Assembly: GCF_032362555.1 (NCBI RefSeq)
Contig: NC_083511.1
Span: 8,618,001 to 8,682,000, forward strand
Reading direction: 5' to 3'
DNA from: Amyelois transitella
Lineage: Eukaryota > Arthropoda > Insecta > Lepidoptera > Pyralidae
DNA length: 64,000 nt
Shown: piece by piece, positions 17,890 through 29,293 of the stretch
How the letters are laid out: each line of letters begins with the position of its first letter
Numbering within the stretch: position 1 is the first letter of the stretch
The notes under the pieces: model-generated
Told to the model about the DNA's origin: nothing
Databases searched by the model: none
Seen by the model: the letters and a program-made list of their open reading frames with translations, nothing else
Program-made: the position numbers and the translations under genes

Positions 17890-19209
17890 GAGTGTAAATC
17901 GCAACCGGTAAAATAATTTAACTTCAAATCTTGTCGTGGGGTGAGAATAGTCAAGGCAGGAGTACTCTCAACCGAAGATCTGGCATAAATCTGGAGAATC
18001 TTATAAAATTCATCATATTGTAGTGGTTAAAACTAACAAGGTAGTAATTGGAAACATACCTAAACGCCAAGAATTGTTTTATATTAAATAAGTAGGGGTT
18101 CAGTAGCTGAAGTGATACAATACTGACACGAGGACAGCATACATATATAGATATTCCCACGCACATTTATTCCATAATATAACAGACGATTACTGCGTAT
18201 AATCTTACAAGCCAGTAATGAATGCTATCAAAAACCTTGTCGGGGATGCGATGTATGCCAAAATTAGGCAAGATGGATAACGCGATCGCCGAGGTGACGT
18301 CCAAATGAGATTTTGATTGATCACCAAACGGACCCCAGCTTAGAAAGTTTCCTTTTTTTAATGTAAAGTAGTAAAAAGACGAAGACCTACTTTAAATTTT
18401 TAACATGTTTACAAATTTTAGAAACTACTACCTATTTTACTATCAAGTACTGTCGCGGTCATTACTTTTTTATGTAAAATATCTAAGTATACTTAGTTAT
18501 TGTTATGACAATGTGAAAGGAAAAAATATTTATCCTTTATTTGATTTAAAAAAATCCCATAAAAGCTAAGCCTCAACAAATGAATATGCAGTACAAATTA
18601 CACACAGAACCCGAAGTAAGTTCAATTCTTGTATAATAACATACCCACTGACTTATCCACACTTTATTGTTAATGAATACTTATTAAAAATACATTCGAT
18701 GAAGCCCAAGGCCAATCAGAAAAGGTAATTTTTATCATGACCTGACCCAGGATTGAATCTAAGAACTATGATTCAGAAGCAAGAATTCCCACTGCGCTAG
18801 CAGGCCGCCATCATAACACTAGAGACACTTAAAATAAAGTTAAATAATATTTTAAAAACTACAACACGATTTTGATACTTTAAAAGCTTACGCGAATTTC
18901 GACAACTCATGCACCTCGTTCACATTAAATTAGCCTGGAGGCGCTAAATTAGATCGTGAAGTAGAAATTTAACCGGCAAAGTAAACAAGGTAGCCACCGG
19001 CCCTCCGTTGCCAAGAAATTCAATTAACAGGTAACTTGGTTGCATGTCTCATCTCCTTACAAACATACATATATACAAGTTTGCGGACGTATATGACAAG
19101 AGGGCGTGATGTCGACCAGTTAAACTACAGGATGACATAGTTTCTTGAGATTTAATCTACTTACTTGCTTTTGCTCACGGTTAGATTAATTAAATAAACA
19201 AATATTCCC
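17890..19209. other. Non-coding stretch
   Basis: Apart from a SINE-C copy at 18670-18822, no gene or clear repeat is seen. Confidence 0.45.
18670..18822 (-). mobile_element. SINE-C (tRNA-derived), degenerate
   Basis: On the minus strand the head GGCCTGCTAGCGCAGTGGGA leads into a decayed B-box region and ends near CTTGGGCTTCATCGAATG. It is the most diverged of three SINE-C copies. Confidence 0.6.
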
Positions 19210-20395
19210 AGCGGCGTTCCCCAGGGATCTCTGCTGGGGCCCCTACTTTTCAATATTATGATCAATGATATTGATAACAGTTTACTGACTTCCCGATTGC
19301 TATGTTTCGCAGATGATATGAAAATATTTACTACAATATCATCCCAAGCAGACGCATCTGCACTGCAAGCTGATATTAGCCGCCTGGAACATTACTGCCA
19401 TATCAATGAACTCGACCTTAACCCATCTAAATGTCAAGTTGTCACTTACACCAGGAAGCGAAATATAGTACCTACCACGTACACGCTTAAGGGTCAGCCT
19501 CTGCAGCGTTCTTCAAGGGTGCGCGATCTGGGAGTGTATCATGATTCTAAAAACATATTCGATACACATGTTGACAAGATAGTATCAAGGGCGTACAAAG
19601 CTCTTGGTTTTATCTTAAGAACTTCGTCCTCATTTAAGAATATTAAAACTATCAAAATTCTATACTGTACCTACGTACGTACACACCTAGAATACGCATC
19701 CCAGGTGTGGAACCCTCGTTGTAATATTTATATTGACCGAATTGAGAATATTCAAAAAAAGTTTGTTAAGTTTCTTTGTTATCGTCTTAATATTAACTAC
19801 AATTCTGAAGATTACTTTAACCTCTGTAAGTTACATCATTTGGTTCCACTAAAAATTCGTAGAGATGTTGCTGATATAGCTTACCTGTTAAAAATAGCTT
19901 CCGGTTTAGTAAATTCACCAGATCTCTTGGCAAAAATAAATTTAAACGCTCCTTCTAGATTATTTAGATTCAACCCTCTTATACGTACACCTATAGTGTC
20001 TACTAAATACAGGCGAAATGCTTTTCTTGTGCGTACAGGCAATAATTTTAATAATATCTCTCGTGAATTGGATATTGACTTATTCACTACGAGCATAGCG
20101 AGAGCTAAACGACTTTTGTATGAGCACTTACAGGATTAGTAGTTTTTATTAATATTTTATATTTTGTTAATTCTTAGACTTTAAGCACTTGTCAGCCACT
20201 TTACTTGTTGTAATCGATTGCGAGTGGCGTGTTTAGTTTTGTTCAACTTTTATATCACCATTGTATTTCTATTTGTGAGGACCTATAATTGGCTTCCTTG
20301 TTATGTATCGTGTTTATGTATTGTCATATAATTAGCTGTTGGTCTTCCTTGTTAAATAAAATAAATAAAATAAAATAAATAAATATATATTTTTA
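19210..20395 (+). mobile_element. Jockey-like LINE, 5'-truncated
   Basis: The copy starts inside the reverse transcriptase (GVPQGSLLGPLLFNIM) and runs through a 3' UTR to a (TAAAA)/(AAATAA)n tail at 20360-20395. The tail type fits Jockey-superfamily elements. Insertion boundaries are AT-rich on both sides, so the target duplication is not certain. Confidence 0.85.
19213..20139 (+). pseudogene. LINE reverse transcriptase, C-terminal half
   Basis: An uninterrupted frame of about 308 codons begins in the GVPQGS motif. It contains the catalytic box FADDMKIF (encoded at 19306), NELDLNPSKCQ, the thumb region RDLGVYHD and the C-terminal YVRTHLEYASQVWNP and IENIQKKFVKFLCYR typical of Jockey/CR1 elements. 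Everything before reverse-transcriptase motif B is missing, so it cannot be functional, yet it has no internal stop. That suggests a fairly recent insertion. Confidence 0.9.
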
Positions 20396-22149
20396 TTGGT
20401 GAAATAAATCTGAGCACAAATATATATATATACACATACTTAAATAATATCAAACCACTCTCACGGGTAGAGCTATATTTGCTTCTAAATTTTACTCATT
20501 ACAGAAACTTTTTCTAAAATCGATTTTTTTGTAAAACAGATAAAATATAAGTTTATTTAATCTAGGTATATATAAGTGTATTTAATATGTTTTACAAAAA
20601 AATAAACAATTTTCCAATAAATAACTGTTTCTCAACACGGAATTAAAAAAGCACAAAGTCTTGTGTTTTATAGTTCCTGATTTTTATTATCCACCGCACT
20701 TAATAATTTCAGCTCACATGTGACCGGGAATTATGGTTTTTCATCGCCATTTCATGACGAACGTGTGTGACGTGACTTCGGTGCGTAAAACGCTCTAATC
20801 TCTGCAATAAATCACACTGAAGAGTATTTAAGTTTTTATTGCAATTTTTTTTGTGTTTGATAGCAATGCAATGATTCAGTTAAGTGCCACATTATTTACA
20901 GGAATTTTCAAATAAAAGCCTATATTCCTAAAAGTTGTGTATATATCTAAGAGAAAATGTCACAAAAATTGGCCCAGTAGTTTTTAACTTTATTCGTTAC
21001 AATTAAAAAATACCAATATTTTCTCTTTTTGAAATTAGTATGGATTTATGCGGTATACAATTTAAGTTCTTCAAGAAAGTCTTTGCCTTGAAAAACACAG
21101 TATAAATATTGCTCTTCATTACAGCAAAATTGTAACTTGGGCACTTAAAGTGTGTTGGGAAAACTGAATTTTGCGAGAGCAAAGTTCAAGACTAGTGACG
21201 TCACCCATTTGAATAATGCGCTAAAGTTTCAAGTTTGTAACGCGAGCCACTTTATTGCTAGTTGGCTTTTAGGCTGTCTTAACCCGACCTACAAGCGTTT
21301 AGAAGTTAATCCATACTAATATAATATGTGAAAGTATGTTTGTTTGTCCGTCTTTCACGTTAAAACCATTGATCATCAAGATATTGTGCTTACATCTTTG
21401 AGAGTATTAAGGGGGAGGAATCAAGATAATTAACACCTGAGCAAAAGCTAGTAAATTTTTAAACGTAATTCTGTGGTTTTTTTCGGAAATATAAATCTAT
21501 TCGAGCGATAGCAAAAATTATGATCTCGGAAATGAAATTCGATGTCAAAATTTTGTATTATGATGGACACACTAATTCGACAATCAATTTTATACGAAAA
21601 AAATGATTACTCCCAGGCAAAATATTTAATGTTTTATTTTTCTGGAAATGCCCACAAAAATAAAGCGCCAGGTAAAATCTAATAAAAAATAAAACGAGCA
21701 ATAGTCTATTTCTGTAGGTCCATACTTTATTTAAGAAATTAATTTTTCAAGAAAAAGACATATCAATATTTTTTACCATACTGTCTGAAATAAAAATAGA
21801 AAATACGCGTTGGTTCCCTACATTTTCTTCATGCGTAGAAGTAAGCGGGTCGGCTGATACATTTTTCCATCGATCTTGTCTCGTCCGCTGACCGTCGCCG
21901 CAGCCTCGAGGGAATCTTGAAATTGCTTCGAGGCAGACCTCGCGTCTTAATCATTTTCACGCTAATTGATTGGCTGTTAGTTGTATTTTTAATTATATGG
22001 TATTGTTATAGTTTCCTTTCGGTAATTGATAGAATTTTTAGGTTATTTTTTGAACATGGTTGTGTTTTGATATTGGTGAAATTTAGCTTAGAAATGGATA
22101 ATAAATTATAATCTGCACTTTCACTTTATACATTAAGTCACACTATATT
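20396..22149. other. Non-coding stretch
   Basis: AT-rich DNA with a Repeat-D copy at 21305-21452. A moderately GC-rich patch is seen at 21840-21950 (GTCGCCGCAGCCTCGAGGG). No coding frame is convincing. Confidence 0.45.
21305..21452 (+). mobile_element. Repeat-D copy
   Basis: CATACTAATATAATATGTGA, GTTTGTTTGTCCGTCTTTC, CACGTTAAAACC, and the terminal CAAAAGCTAGTAAAT match the family ends. Confidence 0.65.
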
Positions 22150-22250
22150 CCTTGCGTATAAGAGGAATCCCAAGTTTATAAGCAGTTCTCTTAGTCACCT
22201 TTTACGACATCCATAGAAAAGATGTGGAGTGGTTCTATTATTTCGACACC
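22150..22250 (-). mobile_element. SINE-A 5' half
   Basis: Contains GAATCCCAAGTTTATAAGC, TCACCTTTTACGACATCC, and GTGGAGTGGTTCTATT; both ends are lost. Confidence 0.72.
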
Positions 22251-22559
22251 TTTTAATTCATTGTATAACAATAAAACATCAAAAACATACTACCGATGAC
22301 GATAAAGGAAAAATGTATACGCGTTGTACGAGAAGGATAAATATCGCAAAGGGAAACGCAAAAGATAGCGGCGATACGTAAACAAATTCACGTACCAACA
22401 AAAAACTGTCCATCATTATTTCATTTTATAAATCGAAGTTATTACTTCACAATGGCAACAAAGCCTCATTCTATTCAGGGTGTGCCCAATCGCTCCCAAT
22501 CAAAAATAAAATCCCGCACAAATGGCATATCAACGGCATTTCATCAGGAAATTGCCGAA

Positions 22560-22745
22560 GAGCGCTATTACGCAGACAGTAGCGTATACGTAAACTAGGT
22601 TGCGCACTCGTCTAGGGCGGCGGCCTGAACGCCCGATCACAGGGGGTGGCGCGTATCGTAGCAACGGGCAGCATCCCTAAGGCTCGCCAGTGTACAGTCC
22701 TAGGCCCCGGCGGACGCCCGCGCCGCGCCGTACACTTCCCGACAC
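22560..22745. promoter_or_regulatory. CpG-rich island, candidate promoter
   Basis: An abrupt GC- and CpG-rich block (GGGCGGCGGCCTGAACGCCC, GGCGCGTATCGTAGC, CGGCGGACGCCCGCGCCGCG) stands in otherwise AT-rich DNA. It ends 35 bases before an ATG that opens a signal-peptide-like frame with a splice donor. The placement suits a promoter or 5' UTR of a plus-strand gene. Confidence 0.4.
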
Positions 22746-22779
22746 GTAATTCTGAAAGTGCCGTTTTCAAAATTCGAAA

Positions 22780-22832
22780 ATGTTCATGCTATTTATCTTG
22801 CTTACGGTGTATCTAATAACTCTTTGCCACGG
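22780..22832 (+). CDS. Candidate first coding exon with signal peptide
   Basis: ATG at 22780 in the context CGAAAATG opens the frame MFMLFILLTVYLITLCHG, a good secretion-signal shape: hydrophobic core, small residues and a likely cleavage after the C-H-G region. It is followed directly by the donor GTGAGG (22833). A CpG-rich block lies just upstream. No downstream exon was recognised in the window, so the gene would have a very long first intron, as is usual for insect cell-surface immunoglobulin or receptor genes. The product is unknown and chance occurrence is a real alternative. Confidence 0.33.
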
Positions 22833-22838
22833 GTGAGG

Positions 22839-25800
22839 AGTTGGGATTAAATTGTCAGTGATAAGCGATATTGCGTTCCACGCGTAATTGGTAAGTGTTT
22901 GGCCACGTATATTTTTGTGTATGTATTTAATAAATTTTCTTGAAGATACATAGATTGTACGACATAGCGCTTTCAGGATTATCATTGTTTGATTGTGATT
23001 CTGTAAAATAATGGAATGAAAGTTTGTTAAAACTATAAGTTCCAGTAAGTTTGAATAACATACGCATGTGTAAATAAATGTGTAAAACATGTATTTATGG
23101 GAATAGTTATTTATTATTTATATATTACATAAGGTTATAAATTTATTATTGAACTAAAGTTTTAAAGATAATTTAGAAACACCCAAAAGACCTTCGTCTT
23201 TTCAACAGTTGATTACAGCCATGTATCGCAGTTACAATGAAGATTTATGGTTATAAATGTATATAAACTCTTATCAAGTCATCACTAGACATAATCCTAA
23301 TAGCTTGTTGGAGAATGTTAACTGCAAACACATTTTTCTTCATAATTACTTTCATTGAAACGTCAAGAGTGGTAGATTACCATCTTAATGGATTTTTCCA
23401 CTGTTCATCAGTTTATAAAAGGTTGATGTGCTATCTTTTTAAGTAGAATTTTGTATCTTCGAATTTAAGTACGACGATCATCTGGAACAGAAAAAAATAC
23501 CATTAAATACTGGCAATAGGCATGAATGTGAATGAAGCGATAAAAGCATGCTGGGATCATAGCTAATAGAGATATGTGGTCCATGCTTACTGTTTCGTGA
23601 AAGAAGTGTCAATTTATAAATAAATTAAGTCCTACTGCATAACAGAGACCTCGTAAAGATTTTCACCTTAGTTGGTTGTAATCAGTCTAAAGCCAGCCTC
23701 TTCTTATAACCTTATGATCTTCGGCCCGTCTAGTAGGCAGCTGATTTTCTTACATTGCGCTTACTTATTCTTGGTTGCCGTTCTGGAATTGTTTTTCATA
23801 AAATGTAATTAAAATTATTTTTGGTATTTATAAGAAAATATTGAGAGAACTAGTTAAGTTTAGTGGAGGAACATATCTGCTTAATTATATTCCCTCTGGT
23901 ATGATATATTCGGTATACCTAGCTTACTTTTTATTTATTTTTATATGTGAATTTTATTAGTCGCCTGAATTTGCATACTTATTTGAGTTAGATATTTTAA
24001 TTACTCGACAACCGATACTTTCAAAACTGAACAAATAAACTATTAATATTTTGAATTCATAAGGAATTGACCTGGCAACCATGTTACTAATTCTTAATCT
24101 GAAAACTATTTAGTTTATCAATTAATCATATAACCTAGTGATACCAGTTATTTTGTCTCCCAGGATGAACATTTCTTTTTAATTAAACATAATGTACTCG
24201 TAATATTACTTACCTTTGTAATAATTATGTCAACAACCAGATGGAATTGTTAAAACTTTAAAAATATATTCATAAAAGGATGATACTCATTAATAGAGCT
24301 TAGTCACTCATTAACAATTAATCATTTTATGTGCATAAAATGAAAAAATTGGAAACATTGGGCTCTAACTCTAAGTCGTGGATCTAACTGACAAAAACAC
24401 ATTACAAGTTTGTCAAAATTTTTTCATAATTCATAACAGTGTTAGGTTAGGATTAAGAGAGACAACAGTCTCAATAAGACTCAAAAGCCACGTTCAGCTG
24501 TATGGCTTGAAGATGATAGAATTGATATTCAAATAGAGACAGGTCTAGCTCTTCGCCTTAAATAATTAAATGAAAAATTAATAAAAAAACATCACTATTG
24601 ACGCGCAATTATATGTCAAGAGAATATAATATTCTAACGAATGCTCCTGGCAATTTATTCAGGTAGTTTGTTCCTTACTCTTCAAAGAGCATAATAAGGG
24701 TCTTCGCCGACAGGAATAAGTTTTGCAATAAAATTAGCAAACTAAATAATGTCAAAGGGTCACATAATGGAAAGGTAAGATTGACATTTGGGATAAAACG
24801 CGGTATCTATCTGTTATAACTTGTAAGTAAATAAATTATGTTTTTTTATAATTAAAAATTTGTAAAAATAAAACATCAGACATATGCGTACCAATCTTTA
24901 TTAAAATCTTATGATTAACAATGGAATTGAGATTTAGATTTACTCATATTTAGTTATTTGACGGCCATTTACTACGAGCTCAATCTGTGTGATTATCCCG
25001 TTTTATTTATGCTAAGGTATAATGTAATCCAGGGAAAAGACGTTTAGATCTTAAATATACCGATAAGGCTAAAGCAATTTGTGAACGGTTCGCGGCATGT
25101 TGTCTCATCCATCATAGCAGTACACGTTGTACCGACACGAACAAATATCAAAGAATCTTCAAAAATCCTACTGAAAAACATTGTGTTAAATTTTTTTTCA
25201 AATAAATGATGCCCGTACATAACTATGCTAAATTAATGATTTTGGGATAGAAATTACCCTATGTGTAATTGATATTTTCTACCTGTGTACTAAATTCCAT
25301 CAAATTCTAGTATAAGGTAATAAGATAGTAAATTGCGATGTTCCAAAGATATCTTAGGTGCGATATGCTTGCTTAAGTTGAATCGGTGAAATTTGCCTAA
25401 CACCAAAGTCAAAGATATATTTAAATGCATGTGGCGACATACTATACAAAAGTAAATTTTACACAGCAATGCCTTCATATTTTAATCGTTACTCAAATTA
25501 TATACTGAAAGAGATGAAGTAGCCTTATTATAGTTAAGCCATACGTTATTCTAATACATTAGAGAGGTATAAGATCACCCTCTCTCCAATAAGTCTCTCG
25601 AGAAATAGCGGCCTTATTCCGTATAAAGAGGCTCGTACGTCAACAGGCGTCTACGTGCAAACTGCTTCTCAGACCATTCTCACGTGCGTGATCTCATCTT
25701 ACCGAGCCACGGTGTCTGGGTATATTCTTAGCAATTATTGCATACGTTTAACAAGATAAAATACACCTATATAGCAGATTTATAGAATACACTCTTTCGA

Positions 25801-25939
25801 CTGGATGAGATTTCTTCATGGGGTTAGTCCGCTAGTAATCTTATTGTTTCTTTTTTATCCTTATTCAATCTCTCGTTCTTGAACAGTTCTCTTCATGAGA
25901 TAAATCTGCAATTACCATTACATTTATCAAGTTTTTATC
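22839..25939. other. Non-coding stretch
   Basis: AT-rich DNA with one SINE-A scrap (24453-24562). A somewhat GC-richer patch lies at 25600-25735 and includes a good donor on the minus strand (GCTCGGTAAGATG). No gene could be built from it. Confidence 0.4.
24453..24562 (-). mobile_element. SINE-A middle fragment
   Basis: CAACAGTCTCAATAAGACTC, CACGTTCAGCTGTATGGC and TTCAAATAGAGACAGG identify it. Confidence 0.72.
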
Positions 25940-26080
25940 TTTAATGAGGAAGACAAAATCTTGAAAAGACTGGAAGGCCACGTAAGCTGTATGGCATAAT
26001 AATAAAATTGATATTTTAATAGGAGCAGGGTGCTAGCCTAATACCTAAAAGAAGAATTCCTAATTTATAGCCTTTCTAGA
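25940..26080 (-). mobile_element. SINE-A fragment
   Basis: A degenerate antisense copy (CTTGAAAAGACTGGAAGGC, CTAAAAGAAGAATTCC) lacking both termini. It is 95 bases from a well-preserved copy in the other orientation. Confidence 0.7.
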
Positions 26081-26174
26081 TTGTACGCACAACCTGCACG
26101 AGAGAGGGAAACAGCTTACACACACTATGTTTTTTCTCCAGCATGGAAGCTTAATCATCATTAATAAGCTTATG

Positions 26175-26409
26175 TGCCGTGTGGTTCCCGGCACCAGTAT
26201 AAAAAAGAATAGGACCACTCCATCTCTTTACCGTGGATGTCATAAAAGGCGACTAAAGGATAGGCTTACAAACTTGGTATTCTTTTTTAGGCGATAGGCT
26301 AGCAACCTGTCACTATTTGAATCTCAATTCTATCATTAAGCCAAATAGCTGAATGTGGCCATTCAGTCTTTTCAAGACTGTTGGCTCTGTCTACCCCGCT
26401 GACCATATG
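26175..26409 (+). mobile_element. SINE-A, full length, 10-bp target duplication
   Basis: Flanked by TAAGCTTATG (26165-26174 and 26410-26419). The body is close to the consensus. The 3' end carries an 18-20 base deletion of the GCAAGGGATATAGACG segment and has almost no TATG tail. Confidence 0.92.
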
Positions 26410-26419
26410 TAAGCTTATG

Positions 26420-28478
26420 CTTGCTTATTATATGCTTAGCCAATGCTGAAAAAATAACATAGTGTGTGAACAAACATAAATCAACTACTAATTCTCTATC
26501 TCTATCCCGTTGGTATCTAAAGTGGTGACTAAAGGCAGTGATTTTGCCTCTTTGGCCTCTCTTCCCACAGTTCTAAGACAAACACGATAAGGCTTATATA
26601 TGATTTTCAGCACAAGACATCACTAATTTTCTAATAAGTTTTCTAATCACTTATAAGCACTGTTTAGGACACTTCAAATAAATTAACATCAAAATGTTTC
26701 ATTCATATAAATTTAACAAACAGAGCCATCACGGATTTCATCGTAATTAAATAAAACAGCTAGTTTTAGTAATGAACTCATATACAAATTTAATGAAGTG
26801 AAAATAGTCCTAAGTCAACTGATGTCGAAATTAATACAAACACGCCCAAATATGAGATATTGAGAGCTCGAATAATTGCTTAGTATGGCTTCTCATTAAC
26901 ATTACTTGATTATGTTTCTTCATATAATTAGTTTTTGTAATGAGCAATCTAGTTCGAGTATTTTACATTCAGAAATAGTTGTCTGTGTTATCTATATGAA
27001 AAACTTCTATTATTACTAAAATTATAAAGGTGAAACCGTGTTTGTTTGTCCGTATTTTATGTCAAAACCACTGAACCAATATCCATGAAATTTGGAATCT
27101 TAGCGTAGAGTATGGAAAAGGACATAGGATATTTGACGGGGGCGGAGCTGTTGTCAAAAGCTAGTATTTTTATAACAAAAGCGATTATCGTTTTGTGTTT
27201 CATCATAAAATATTAATATTATTTTAATTATATATCTGACCTTGACATACATCGTTTAATGCTTCAATAACAAAATGTTATTATGTCTACTGACAATTTA
27301 TTGTAAAATTTTATTAATGTTGCCATTCTCCTTTCATATCCGTGTTTTCTGTAAAGCATCATAAAATTTGTTTGATCTGAAAAGCAATTTCACTTTCAAT
27401 TAATTCATCGTCGATACCCATAATATCTTATCAAAAACAATATTAAAAAATATATATTTCACAGTATATTAATTACCAGTGCGTAACCGGTGCGCAATGA
27501 AAAGGGAACACTTTAACGGAATTTGCATATCATTCTCATTTCAACATTTGAATAATTGTTTAATTCCATTTGCCGCGGGGTGCATTCATTCGGATATTCT
27601 GATTTATCGTTTTCATCATTTATCCAGAATTATTTATTCGTTTATCGAATCGAAGGAATTATATGCTACGCCGTAGCTACTTATTTGTAGCACTTCGTAG
27701 CGTTGAGTATCGTAGCTATTCAAGCTCCGCCAGTTCACTAGTGATTTTTAAAATAATAAAGATTATGTATCGTATATCTATTTTAATAGATATTACAAAT
27801 TCATACTTTAGCTTTATAAAGACAGCTTCATATCTACCATTATCTATAAAGAAAAATATTGGGGTTTATTTCAGTTGAAATATTCGTACGTAAAATGGGA
27901 TAAGAACGATCAACTGACTCTTAATGTATTATATCGCTCATTTGGTAGAACATTGACGGAATTGCATTTTATTAAATTTTACAGGAAAGCAAGTTTAAAG
28001 TTTGTGGAGCCATATCACCTTGATTATACAAGTTTAGCCAAGTATTTTATTCTTAAACTGTAGTTAGGTTGATATACTTATATATTCCGTATTTTTTTCG
28101 TCAAAAAAACATAATTTTAGGGTCTATATAGTCAACTATAACATAAGATACCTACAATTCCGTCATTGTATCCCTAAGGCTTAGTAAATTCTGCAGCGTG
28201 GCCATGAATATTGTTATGCATTTATGACAAAATAAAACAACGCTTTATCAAAATCTTGAAGAAAACTTATTTATTTAAGAAGAAAACACTAATCAGTCTT
28301 TTTGTAGTAGGTAGTTTAAACTTGAGCTTTTACTTACTTACTAATTAAACTTTGAGAATCATTAAATCTTATGTACTTACTAAACAATAAGAAATGGTAG
28401 TTAAATCACAGCTCAGTAGCTTATTATAACTTGTAATGTTAAACATTTTTATCACTTTTATAATACCTACTAGGTAAC
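26420..28478. other. Non-coding stretch
   Basis: Contains a Repeat-D copy (27013-27166) and a CGTAGC-rich patch (27662-27722). The remainder is AT-rich and shows no gene. Confidence 0.45.
27013..27166 (+). mobile_element. Repeat-D copy
   Basis: TTACTAAAATTATAAAGGTG, GTTTGTTTGTCC, CACTGAACCAATATCCATG, AAATTTGG, and the terminal CAAAAGCTAGTATTT define it. Confidence 0.7.
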
Positions 28479-28540
28479 TTATGCATTGAAAATACTCTCA
28501 TAAAAAGAAGAATAGTATCCAGGTATAATATTTTTTTGAA

Positions 28541-29072
28541 TCAATTCTCGTAAATCGTTTTTTTTTTTATAGCAATAGGTATCTTACTACGGTAAGCGGG
28601 TTTTAAACTTATATTTTGAATTTTTTTTGTTGGACTCTTGGATCTCGCTCTCACAATTTTTGTTTCCACTTCTATCCAGTCTTCATCATATCCATTTTTG
28701 TATTTGTAAATTTCGCCATCCTTTTGAAATTGAATTAATTTTATATCATTCGTTTTAATTGTATTTCCTTGAATGTCTTTTGTAGTATTCAGTCCAATTT
28801 CTTCAGTCAAGTTTTGAAGATCGTAGAAATCATCGTAATTCATTTCTTTCACTTTAAACGGATTTCCTATTTTCTTTGCAGACCTAATAATCTGAAGGTA
28901 TTGTTCGGGCACATAGATTGGTCCAGACTTCTTTGCCCTTTTAATAGCCTTTTCGATGATTGAGTGAGCAGTATCTCCCTCATTTTGGGTATGTCCTCGA
29001 ATTAAGAATTTATGAGTAATTGTGTTAATTCGTAAACTCTTGACAGCATATAAATACATCGAAAAAATGAAT
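28541..29072 (-). CDS. DUF7869-like exon b
   Basis: This is the longer open exon, starting at the CAG acceptor (plus 29073-29075) rather than at the internal methionine at 29059. The central histidine-acid motif GHTQNEGDTAHSIIE is intact. The C-terminal segment KKKTIYEN follows the A11 run and does not look like family sequence. Confidence 0.55.
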
Positions 29073-29177
29073 CTGGAAAAGTAAAAGTGAAATTCAGTTT
29101 AAAATTAGGTATTTAATTGTTGAACCTCTGAATAGGTAGTAATAAATAATACAAATAGTAGAAAGTATTTAACCAAC

Positions 29178-29293
29178 CTGTTTTTTTGTTGTCCTCCACA
29201 ATTGTCAGTATAAAATACAACGTCAGAATTAGGATAATTTTCGGATATATTTTGTAAGAATTTGTACACGCAGGATCCAATCTCAGTTGATCA
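29178..29293 (-). CDS. DUF7869-like exon a
   Basis: A 116-bp segment with the FYTDNCGGQQKN motif, a likely catalytic aspartate region, and a good donor (CAG/GTTGGT). It pairs in frame with exon b. Its 5' boundary is uncertain, because an in-frame TGA lies just upstream and no clear acceptor pyrimidine tract is seen. Confidence 0.5.

Larger units (their letters stand above)
28479..29293 (-). pseudogene. Transposon-derived DUF7869-like gene, broken
   Basis: Two minus-strand exons join in frame. Exon a (about 29293-29178) reads STEIGSCVYKFLQNISEN and VVFYTDNCGGQQKN, then donor GTTGGT. A 105-bp intron follows. Exon b (29072 down) reads FIFSMYLYAV, FLIRGHTQNEGDTAHSIIE, GPIYVPEQYLQIIRSAKK, and SLKPAYRSKIPIAIKKK. 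The DxxCGGQ and GHTQNEGD..HS.IE motifs fit an RNase-H-like transposase or integrase C-terminus known to me from DUF7869 proteins of transposon origin. Breaks: an A11 run (plus-strand T run at 28558-28568) shifts the frame and gives an early stop at 28541; a shift of one base would extend the family-like C-terminus to a stop at 28479. Upstream of exon a an in-frame TGA lies next to the family-like start, and no further exon was found. The T-run could also be a sequencing-length error. Confidence 0.6.

Noticed and set aside
22767..23090. A 107-codon minus-strand frame
   Set aside because: No motif; it overlaps the candidate signal-peptide exon and has no promoter or splice context of its own.
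25600..25735. GC-richer patch with a minus-strand donor (GCTCGGTAAGATG)
   Set aside because: No acceptable acceptor or reading frame could be paired with the donor; not enough to call an exon.
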